Shown here piece after piece: positions 50,196 to 57,534 of a DNA stretch of 64,000 nucleotides. The stretch is from Gimesia sp. GTDB taxonomy: Bacteria > Planctomycetota > Planctomycetia > Planctomycetales > Planctomycetaceae. The stretch spans positions 37,894 to 101,893 of the forward strand of contig NZ_JAVJSQ010000034.1 in the NCBI RefSeq assembly GCF_040219335.1, given 5' to 3'. A program made the position numbers and the translations under genes. The notes beneath the pieces were generated by a model that was not told the DNA's origin, did no database searches, and saw nothing but the letters and a program-made list of their open reading frames with translations. Positions within the stretch are counted from its first letter, which is position 1. Each line of letters starts with the position of its first letter.

Positions 50196-51057
50196 AGTTC
50201 AGAATCTGGACCTGGCGGCACGTCAGATTGTGGAAGGCTATGTTTCAGGGTCCCACAAGAGCCCCTTTCACGGCTTCTCCGCCGAGTTTGCACAGCACCG
50301 GGAATACGCGGTGGGGGATGACCTGCGTTATGTCGACTGGAAGGTCTATGCCAAGTCGGACCGCTACTATCTGAAACAGTTTGAAGCCGAGACCAACTTC
50401 ACCTGTTACCTGCTGCTCGACTGCAGCGAATCGATGCGCTACAAGTCCGCGGATGCGGCTCTGTCCAAGTGGGAGTATGGTCGGCTGGTCGCCGCTGCCC
50501 TGGCATACGTCGTGATCAAGCAACAGGACGCCGCGGGATTGTGTACCGTCAGCGACAAGGTAAATGATTTTCTCCGCCCCGCCAGCCAGCCGACTCATCT
50601 GAAACAGATTTATTACACGCTCGAAAACACACCTGTCGCCGGAGAATCCGGCTTGGGCAAGGTCTTCCACGAACTGGCCGAACGCATCAACCGCCGCAGC
50701 CTGATTATCATCATCAGCGATCTGTTCGATGACATTGAATCGGTGCTGCTGGGCCTGAAGCATTTCCGGCATCGCAAACACGATGTCAGTCTGCTGCAGG
50801 TGATCGATCCCGCGGAGCAGGACTTCCCCTTCCAGGAACCGGTACTGTTTCATGGCCTGGAAAATCTGCCCGAACAGATGGTTGAACCCCGGGCTCTGAA
50901 GAAAGCTTATCAGGATGAGTTCGAAAAGTTTCTCAAAACCGTTCAGCGTGGCTGTCGCGATCTGAAACTCGATTACAGCCTGATCCGCACCGATCAGTCG
51001 CTGGATGTCGCCCTGTCCGCATTCCTGTCGCATCGTCAGTCCCGCGTCGGTTCTTAA
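50152..51057 (+). CDS. DUF58 domain protein (vWA-like)
   Basis: 301 residues from ATG 50152, with AGGAA 7 bases upstream; the longer frame from 50113 is out of character. Contains the DUF58 signature EYAVGDDLRYVDWKVYAKSDRYYLKQFEAETN and a vWA-like domain with the metal-site variant LLDCSESMRY, then LIIIISDLFDDIESVLLGLKHFRHRKHDVSLLQVIDP. Cytoplasmic by sequence, no membrane helices. Partner of the MoxR ATPase encoded just before (44-base overlap) and the BatA-like protein encoded 21 bases later. Confidence 0.93.
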   Translation: MDDYHKYLDPQTLAKVQNLDLAARQIVEGYVSGSHKSPFHGFSAEFAQHREYAVGDDLRYVDWKVYAKSDRYYLKQFEAETNFTCYLLLDCSESMRYKSADAALSKWEYGRLVAAALAYVVIKQQDAAGLCTVSDKVNDFLRPASQPTHLKQIYYTLENTPVAGESGLGKVFHELAERINRRSLIIIISDLFDDIESVLLGLKHFRHRKHDVSLLQVIDPAEQDFPFQEPVLFHGLENLPEQMVEPRALKKAYQDEFEKFLKTVQRGCRDLKLDYSLIRTDQSLDVALSAFLSHRQSRVGS

Positions 51058-51078
51058 GGATTCAGCAAGATTCATTTC

Positions 51079-53328
51079 ATGTCCCAGATTTTGTCGCAGC
51101 CCCTGTTGGCATTCGGATTCGCCAGTCCCTGGCTGCTGATGGGATTACTGGCAGCAGGGGTCCCGGTGCTGATCCATCTGCTGCACAAGCGGAAGTTCAT
51201 CGAAACCGAATGGGCGGCGATGAAATTTCTGCTGGCGGCGACGAAAAAATACTCGCGGCGCGTCCGATTCGAACAGCTGCTGATTCTGCTGGTTCGCTGC
51301 CTGATTCTGCTGCTGCTCGCGGTCGCTTTTTCGCGGCCTTACTGGTCGGTCAAAGGCGCGTTCTTCGAAACCGCGGCTCCCGTACATCGAATCCTGGTGA
51401 TCGACACCTCTTTCAGCATGCGCTGGCAGAACGACGGCCGGGAAAAATTCGCCTCTGCCAAAGAGCTGGCTGAAACGCTGGTCTCCGATTCGAATACCGG
51501 CGATGCGTTTCAGTTGATTCAGATCTCCAGCGTTTCCCCCCAGACCCTCATTTCTCGCCCCTCCCGGCAGCAGGCTTACGTTCTCGATGAAATCAGTCGA
51601 CTGCAGCCCACCGAAGAATACGGCGATGTCACCCAGGCACTGCAAAGTGCGCTGGAGTTTCTGAAACAGGCACAGGAACTCGCTCAGAAAGAGGTAATTG
51701 TAATCAGCGATTTCCAGGCGAAAAGCTGGGCTCCTCTCGAAGGGGAAGCCGGTGATGCGCGGGTGCTCTCGCTGCTGGAAGCGATCTCGAAAAAAGCGAC
51801 CCTGGTCCTCAAAGATGTAGGACAGGCGGATGAACCCAACCTGGCAATCGTCGATTTCAGCAGCCCGTCCGTCTTTGCCACCTTGAATCAGCCGGTCCGC
51901 CTGGGCGTGACACTGCACAATTTCAGCCCCCTGAATCGAGAGGGAGTGAATCTGCAATTGTATGTCGACGATCAGCTGGTGAACCAGAAGCAGGTTTCGC
52001 TCCCCGCAAATACCGACACGCAGGCCGAATTTACTCACCAGTTTACCCGGGTCGGCGACCATCGACTGGAAGTCCGCATCGGCGACGATCAACTTCCCCT
52101 GGATAACCGTCGCTGGAAAGTCATGCCGGTCAAGAAAGAGATCAACGTCCTGCTCGTCAATGGCAGACAGTCGGGCGAAGCCATGGAACGGGCGACCGAT
52201 TTCCTCGAACTGGCACTGTCCCCCTCGTTGCGGGAACAACCCTGGCAGGGAGTCATCAAGCCCCAGGTGATCAGTGAAGGAGAGTTGGCCAACACCGAAC
52301 TCGAACTCTACGACGCAGTCGTGATCAGCGATGTCGCGTTGTTTACCGACCATGAGCGCGACCTGCTCAAAGGGTATGTCAAACGCGGGGGTGGTCTGAT
52401 CGTCAGTCTGGGCGCGCAAGTCGATGCGAACAATTACAACCAGACTCTGTTTCAACCCGGCTCCGGCCTGATGAACGTCAAGCTGCTGGATCGCCAGGGC
52501 GATGCGAAACAGAAATCGAAGATTTTTGAATTCGACCCGCTGCAGTACCAGCATCCCGTGATTGAGATCTTCAAAGGAAATCCGGATGCCGGCCTGGAAA
52601 CAACTCAGATTTATGAATACGTACAGACCGAAGTACCGGCGAATTCGAATACACGACTCGTGCTGAACTATGACACAGGCGACCCCGCCGTGATTGAGAG
52701 CACGCTCGGTCGGGGCAAGATCCTGCTGATCACCACATCCCTCGACCGTCGCTGGGGCAGTTGGGCAGTCTGGCCCAGCTTCCCGCCGATGATGAATGAA
52801 TTTGTTCTGGATGTCGCGACGGGGAAATGGAGTCGCCGAGAATCGCTGGTCGGTCAGCCGCTGGAAATTCTGGCACGGGAAGATCAGCTCGCTTTAACGC
52901 CCCGCATGCAGGCTCCTGACCAGGCAGAGTATCCGTTGCGAAGCATCCTTGATCGGAATGCGGAATCCCGCATGATCACCTTCGATCAGACGCAGCTCTC
53001 CGGGATTTACGAGCTGGACTGGGGAGTGACCTCGGCTGAAAAAATGCTGTTCGCTGTGAATGTCTCCCCACTGGAAAGCGACCTGGCCCACATCGGTCCC
53101 CAGGTAATCCCCCCGCATTATTTCCGCCGACCAGACAGCTTCGCCCCCCTGGCCACGGAGCTGCCCGCGGAACGGACTACACAGACAGGCCTCGCCGAAA
53201 ACCTGTTGCTGACCGTGCTGGCCCTGATCGTTGTCGAACAGCTGCTCCTCTGGCGCTTCTCCGTGGGAGCGCTGACTTTTCTGGCAGTCATGTGCCTGGC
53301 CTGTCTGAGCCTGTTTTTTCAGAGTTGA
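51079..53328 (+). CDS. BatA-like membrane protein with vWA and GATase-like domains
   Basis: 749 residues from ATG 51079. N-terminal BatA membrane segment (SPWLLMGLLAAGVPVLIHLLHKRK, then a second helix LLILLVRCLILLLLAVAFSRPYW); a vWA domain at about residues 108-250 with an intact MIDAS DTSFSM; a beta region of about 100 residues; a class I glutamine-amidotransferase-like Rossmann domain at about 355-540 (INVLLVNG, YDAVVISDVALFTD, GGGLIVSLG) without an evident catalytic Cys; another beta domain; and two C-terminal helices. Large extracytoplasmic part between the membrane anchors. Third member of the MoxR-DUF58-BatA unit; BatB and BatD homologues are not next to it. Confidence 0.88.
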   Translation: MSQILSQPLLAFGFASPWLLMGLLAAGVPVLIHLLHKRKFIETEWAAMKFLLAATKKYSRRVRFEQLLILLVRCLILLLLAVAFSRPYWSVKGAFFETAAPVHRILVIDTSFSMRWQNDGREKFASAKELAETLVSDSNTGDAFQLIQISSVSPQTLISRPSRQQAYVLDEISRLQPTEEYGDVTQALQSALEFLKQAQELAQKEVIVISDFQAKSWAPLEGEAGDARVLSLLEAISKKATLVLKDVGQADEPNLAIVDFSSPSVFATLNQPVRLGVTLHNFSPLNREGVNLQLYVDDQLVNQKQVSLPANTDTQAEFTHQFTRVGDHRLEVRIGDDQLPLDNRRWKVMPVKKEINVLLVNGRQSGEAMERATDFLELALSPSLREQPWQGVIKPQVISEGELANTELELYDAVVISDVALFTDHERDLLKGYVKRGGGLIVSLGAQVDANNYNQTLFQPGSGLMNVKLLDRQGDAKQKSKIFEFDPLQYQHPVIEIFKGNPDAGLETTQIYEYVQTEVPANSNTRLVLNYDTGDPAVIESTLGRGKILLITTSLDRRWGSWAVWPSFPPMMNEFVLDVATGKWSRRESLVGQPLEILAREDQLALTPRMQAPDQAEYPLRSILDRNAESRMITFDQTQLSGIYELDWGVTSAEKMLFAVNVSPLESDLAHIGPQVIPPHYFRRPDSFAPLATELPAERTTQTGLAENLLLTVLALIVVEQLLLWRFSVGALTFLAVMCLACLSLFFQS

Positions 53329-53366
53329 GACGTTAGGGGGCTATGTTCTCCCGGTCAGGTTTGTGA

Positions 53367-53372
53367 TATACT
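53367..53372 (+). promoter_or_regulatory. Candidate extended -10 promoter for 53424 gene
   Basis: TGATATACT carries TATACT preceded by TG one base earlier (extended -10), 52 bases ahead of the small coiled-coil gene. No convincing -35 box. Confidence 0.35.
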
Positions 53373-53423
53373 CGCTGGTCCGGTTTCCATTTGTCACCTG
53401 CAACAAGAGAAAGCGTTTACAGC

Positions 53424-53603
53424 ATGGGCTTGAATAAAAAACAGAAGAAACAGATCGACGTCGCTCGTCAGAAAATCCAGAAACTGCGTCAGCGGTTGAC
53501 CGGTGCCAAGGCGCAGATGGACGATCCCCAGGAAGTCGCCTCGCTGGAAAAAGAAATCGCCGACCAGGAAGAAATCATCAAAAAAGTTCAGGAAGGCAAC
53601 TGA
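53424..53603 (+). CDS. Small coiled-coil protein
   Basis: 59 residues from ATG 53424 (MGLNKKQKKQIDVARQKIQ), chosen over an upstream start at 53391 because it gives the natural Lys-rich N-terminus; GAGAAAG lies about 9 bases upstream. The whole protein is one charged helix with heptad-like Leu/Ile spacing (IQKLRQRL, LEKEIADQEEIIKKV), so a coiled-coil dimer is likely. Pro at residue 38 may mark a hairpin. No known family. It is followed after 29 bases by the Tsr3-like gene on the same strand, so the two could be co-expressed; the basic N-terminus would suit binding RNA or ribosomes, but that is a guess. Confidence 0.75.
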   Translation: MGLNKKQKKQIDVARQKIQKLRQRLTGAKAQMDDPQEVASLEKEIADQEEIIKKVQEGN

Positions 53604-53632
53604 ACCGCTGACTGAATCGAATCTCCCGTCAA

Positions 53633-54121
53633 GTGAAATCTGAAAACGTGTCCGCCGCCCATCCCCCTACGATCATTGTTGTCCATCCCAAAGAGCGCAA
53701 AAGTAAATGCTCGGTACAGCCGCTGCGCAAACGTGACGATTTCATTTTCTGGAAATTTCCCCGCAAGGAACCGGAAAAACTGACGACCTACGTCCGCCTC
53801 GGCATGGAAGGACCGGAGATCAGCAGAGACGATGCCGAGCGAGGGCTACTGGTACTGGATGGTACCTGGCGGCTGGCGGAAAAAATGGAAGGCGATTATG
53901 AGGAACTACCCGTTCGCAGTCTGCCTGTCTGGGAGACCGCGTATCCACGGGTTTCGAAGCAGTTTGATGACCCGGGCGCAGGCCTTGCCACCATTGAAGC
54001 GATTTTTATCGCCTACCATCTGATGGGCTACGACACGACCGGTCTGCTTGAGGAGTATTACTGGGCCGATGATTTTCTGAAACTCAATCACGATCGACTG
54101 GTTCAGAACGAACGCACCTGA
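53633..54121 (+). CDS. Tsr3/DTW (TDD) superfamily aminocarboxypropyltransferase-like protein
   Basis: 162 residues from GTG 53633. N-terminal strand and loop [21 protein letters not shown]; central [15 protein letters not shown] with the D-x-T-W motif (Asp76-Gly-Thr-Trp79); then [18 protein letters not shown], a Ser/Thr-x-E-A helix [15 protein letters not shown], and a tail [15 protein letters not shown]. The order and tail resemble Tsr3/DUF367, which transfers the aminocarboxypropyl group from SAM to pseudouridine in eukaryotic and archaeal small-subunit rRNA; the DGTW motif resembles bacterial DTW proteins that make acp3U in tRNA. Target RNA here unknown. Its stop codon abuts the stop of the convergent Amt gene with no base between. 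Confidence 0.75.
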   Translation: MKSENVSAAHPPTIIVVHPKERKSKCSVQPLRKRDDFIFWKFPRKEPEKLTTYVRLGMEGPEISRDDAERGLLVLDGTWRLAEKMEGDYEELPVRSLPVWETAYPRVSKQFDDPGAGLATIEAIFIAYHLMGYDTTGLLEEYYWADDFLKLNHDRLVQNERT

Positions 54122-56782
54122 TCAGCAGGGGAGCTCTATAGGCTCCGAAAAGTCCGTCAGTGACTGATAGGTTTCGATGATCTCGCGAAGCTTCTCCCGA
54201 TTGACGGGTTTGGTGGCATAATCGGTACAGCCTGCTGCGATACATTTTTCACGGTCCCCATTCATGGCGTGAGCCGTTAATGCAATAATGGGCAGCTTGT
54301 AGCCTTGCTCGCGCAGTTTTTGGGTCGCGCCGTATCCGTCCAGCACCGGCATCGACATGTCCATCAGAATCACATCGAAGGGCTGTCCCTGTTCGAGGGC
54401 ATGCATCGCATAGCGAACCGCAATTTCACCGTTCTCAGCCAGTTTGACTTCAGCGCCCTCTTTTCTGAGCAGCATGGAAATCAGCCGCTGATTGTCTTCG
54501 CCATCTTCAGCCAGCAGCACAGAACAGGTGCGGGCCGCTGCCTGAACCGGTTTTGGCATCACGGGAGTAGGTTTGTGTGCAGCGGCTGCGAGCGCGTCCT
54601 GTGGCTCATTGTAAAATTCCAGAGACTCTGATTCGCCAATCTGAATCTGTAACGTGAAAGTCGTGCCGACATCAGGAGTGCTTTGGCAGGTCAGATCACC
54701 GCCCAGCATTTTTGCCAGTCGCTTACTGATGGCCAGCCCCAGTCCGGTTCCTCCGAATTTCCGAGTCGTGGAAGAATCGGCCTGGACGAAAGGCTGGTAC
54801 AATCCTGCAACCTGTTCCGCGTTCATTCCGATACCCGTATCGATAATTTTGAACTGCAGCAGAGGTTCAGGCGAGTCAGGATTCAGGCACGATGTTTCCA
54901 CCGAGACCTGACCCCCATCGGGAGTAAACTTGATCGCATTTCCGATGAGGTTGATCAGAATCTGTTTCAGTCGGGTGGGATCACTCTGGATCTGTTTAGG
55001 AATCTTGCCTGCAAATGTCAGTTTAAAGCTGATTTCCTGTAGTTCGGCACGCACCTGCATCAACGACTCTACTTCCTGCAGTTTTTCGATCAGCGAGAAG
55101 GGAATCTTTTCGATATTCAGATTTCCCGATTCGATTTTCGAGAGATCCAGAATATCATTGATCAGATCCAGCAGATAATTTCCGTTGCGTTTGATGACTT
55201 CAATTAACTTGATGCTGCCCGGACGCCCCCAGCTCTCTTCCATCAAAACATCGGTGTAACCCAGCACCGCCGTCATCGGCGTACGGATTTCGTGACTCAT
55301 ATTCGCCAGGAATTCACTCTTCGCACGGGAAGCCGCTTCCGCATCCAGCGAAGCCTGACGCAGACTTGCTGCCTGCACCTCCAGCTCACTGCGGGTCTGC
55401 TCCAGCTTGTCCGTGCGGACCTCCAGTTCTTTCAACGCCTGGTCCCGAACCTGGGTCACCCGGTTATATTGACGGGCAATTAAACCGACGTCGCTGTGTT
55501 CGTCCAGATCTTCAATCGGTGCCAAATCTCCCTGGATATGCTGTTCCATGGAATTGAGCAGATCGTACATCTCGGTGGTCGCTCCATGCTCTGCCATATT
55601 CAGACCGATCTCTTCCTCTTCAGCAGTCACACGCAGTCGCATGAACTTACTGACAACACGCAGGGTCACCCAGCAGAAAGAGAAGCACCAGATAAAGCAG
55701 ATCGTACAGCCCAGCAGCTGCACGCAGAACAGCTCCAGCCGCGAACGACTCAAGAGTTCCGCAGGTATAAACAGCGCCACCGCCAGTGTTCCCCAGACGC
55801 CGGCAAAGCCATGTACGGGAATCACGCCAATCGTATCATCCAGGCGACGCCATTCCAGAAACCAGCTGCCAGCTTCCATGACGATCGCCGCGACAATCCC
55901 AATGATCGCAGCCGCAATGGGAGACACAACATCGCAGCTGGCACTACTGGCAACCAGGGCCGCCAGCAGGCCGTTCAGAATGTTTTCAATTTCAATCTGT
56001 TTCCGCTGATAAAACTGCCAGACGAGCAGGGTGATCGCCCCGCAGGCCGATGCCAGGAATGTGTTGATCAGAATCTGGGGGACATGCGCCGTGAATCCGA
56101 ATTCACTACCGCCGTTGAATCCAAACCAGCCGATCCAGAGGATAAACACCCCGGTCGTCGCCAGCGTCAGATTATGACCTTTGAATTTGCGTGTTGTCTT
56201 TTCCTGGTCCTGGTCAAAGCGACCGGTCCGCGGTCCGATAATCATGATCGAAGCCAGTGCCGCCCAGGCACCAATTGAATGCACGACCGTCGATCCACTG
56301 AAATCCCGAAAGCCCAGAGACTCCAGCCAGCCGGGTGCTTTCCCGGCAAAGTGACTCGTCCAGGCCCAGTGACCGAATACGGGATAAATAACGCCCCCCA
56401 GGACCACTGCCAGAATCAGGTAGGCGGTAAACCGCATTCGTTCCGCGGAGGCTCCGGAAGCAATCGTGGCTGCAGTCGCACAGAGCATCAACTGAAACAG
56501 AAAGAACGCTGACAGGAAGATATTCGTTCCCGGATTGATAAACGGGAAGTGAGAAGTTCCAATCAGACCGCCTGTCGTGGTACCGAACATCAGACCAAAA
56601 CCGAAGATCCAGTACAGCACCCCCACCAGACTTACGTCGACGATATTCTTAATCGCCACGTGAATGCTGTTTTTCGAGCGGGAGAGACCCGATTCCAGAC
56701 AACAGAATCCCGCCTGCATAAACAGGACAAAGATACTGCAGAGCAGAACCCAGATAATGTCAATTTGCTGATGGAGATCCAT
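54122..56782 (-). CDS. Ammonium transporter-histidine kinase-receiver fusion
   Basis: 886 residues from ATG 56782. Residues 1-390 are an Amt domain with eleven helices and the pore set: CLESGLSRSKN, FFLFQLMLCATAATIASGA, the Asp/His pair in RDFSGSTVVHS (His168), FILWIGWFGFNGGS, and His324 in GVIPVHGFAGVWG. A cytoplasmic linker and coiled coil (about 395-485) follow, then HisKA with SHEIRTP (His497), HATPase_c with LINLIGNAIKFTPDGG, IDTGIGMN and GGTGLGLAISK, and a receiver domain with phospho-acceptor Asp808 in LMDMSMPVLDG. The layout suggests a membrane ammonium sensor with hybrid-kinase output. No separate PII or response regulator is adjacent. Divergent from carB. Confidence 0.95.
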   Translation of the reverse strand: MDLHQQIDIIWVLLCSIFVLFMQAGFCCLESGLSRSKNSIHVAIKNIVDVSLVGVLYWIFGFGLMFGTTTGGLIGTSHFPFINPGTNIFLSAFFLFQLMLCATAATIASGASAERMRFTAYLILAVVLGGVIYPVFGHWAWTSHFAGKAPGWLESLGFRDFSGSTVVHSIGAWAALASIMIIGPRTGRFDQDQEKTTRKFKGHNLTLATTGVFILWIGWFGFNGGSEFGFTAHVPQILINTFLASACGAITLLVWQFYQRKQIEIENILNGLLAALVASSASCDVVSPIAAAIIGIVAAIVMEAGSWFLEWRRLDDTIGVIPVHGFAGVWGTLAVALFIPAELLSRSRLELFCVQLLGCTICFIWCFSFCWVTLRVVSKFMRLRVTAEEEEIGLNMAEHGATTEMYDLLNSMEQHIQGDLAPIEDLDEHSDVGLIARQYNRVTQVRDQALKELEVRTDKLEQTRSELEVQAASLRQASLDAEAASRAKSEFLANMSHEIRTPMTAVLGYTDVLMEESWGRPGSIKLIEVIKRNGNYLLDLINDILDLSKIESGNLNIEKIPFSLIEKLQEVESLMQVRAELQEISFKLTFAGKIPKQIQSDPTRLKQILINLIGNAIKFTPDGGQVSVETSCLNPDSPEPLLQFKIIDTGIGMNAEQVAGLYQPFVQADSSTTRKFGGTGLGLAISKRLAKMLGGDLTCQSTPDVGTTFTLQIQIGESESLEFYNEPQDALAAAAHKPTPVMPKPVQAAARTCSVLLAEDGEDNQRLISMLLRKEGAEVKLAENGEIAVRYAMHALEQGQPFDVILMDMSMPVLDGYGATQKLREQGYKLPIIALTAHAMNGDREKCIAAGCTDYATKPVNREKLREIIETYQSLTDFSEPIELPC

Positions 56783-57534
56783 AGTCGTTCATTCTCAAGT
56801 CAGTACGTATTCGATGGGAGTTTCTATCACCTTTCCACAGGCCGTCATCAGATTGATCAGAGAGCAGAGGCGAGAGAACTCAACCGAATTGATCTGCTTT
56901 CATATCAAGTTTATGTCCCGTTCAGTCAACATGTGGCGTAAAAGCAACACATTCTGAGAAGCTGCACATTATGAAAACTTATGTGCGGTAATTCCCTGTA
57001 ACTGAATGGAGGTGAAGGAATCAATTTGTCTATCTGGACGAAAATCGAGCGGTAATCGGAGTTACAAATCCAAAATGTTCTCTTTTATAGACTTACGCAC
57101 ATCGAGCCTGCCACAACACAATCGGTACACCCACTACAACAATCCAGACCCAAAGATACACTTTATCCGTCACTCAATCCGAAAATTCTTCGTCTGATAC
57201 CACTTACCCCAATCAACGCCGCTGAAAATTCGAGTCACACCACTGTTGCAGGCTGCTTTTCGTTGAGTCTGTCTCTAGATGTGACCATCAAATCCAGCTC
57301 GACAAAAATAGAGTTCGTTGACCGTCTCCCCTCACCAAACGAAACAACTACTGATTCAAGTCGCCTGCTCTCCTCGCCACTACGGAACCACGTTTCAAAG
57401 CGCGTTCTGTCACTTTCTGGTCTGCCTTGCTTGATTATTTTGGTGTGCTTGTTAACGTTGGGAAGATTTGCGCAGAAATTCGCTACGACATTCGCATGAC
57501 AATGTACATTTGCTGTTGAAAGTGATCTAAAAAA
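56783..57534 (+). other. Long intergenic region between amt-kinase and carB
   Basis: 752 bases, the longest gap in the window. Short frames here (for example 57006-57197 and 57263-57499) have no ribosome-binding site or recognisable sequence. It holds near-inverted ATGTGCG/CGCACAT arms at about 56974 and 57094, GTCTAT/ATAGAC arms inside them, and one copy of a 14-base motif that recurs at 63865. Both promoters must lie here, and a regulated leader is possible. Confidence 0.5.
57052..57065 (+). repeat. 14-base motif, copy 1
   Basis: GTAATCGGAGTTAC, followed by AAAT. Its exact reverse complement, also followed by AAAT on the plus strand, is at 63865-63878. The motif has GTAA/TTAC ends. Confidence 0.4.

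Noticed and set aside
51145..52554. 469-residue open frame antisense to the BatA-like gene
   Set aside because: Gln/Arg-rich shadow with no family motif, while the sense gene has MIDAS and membrane motifs.
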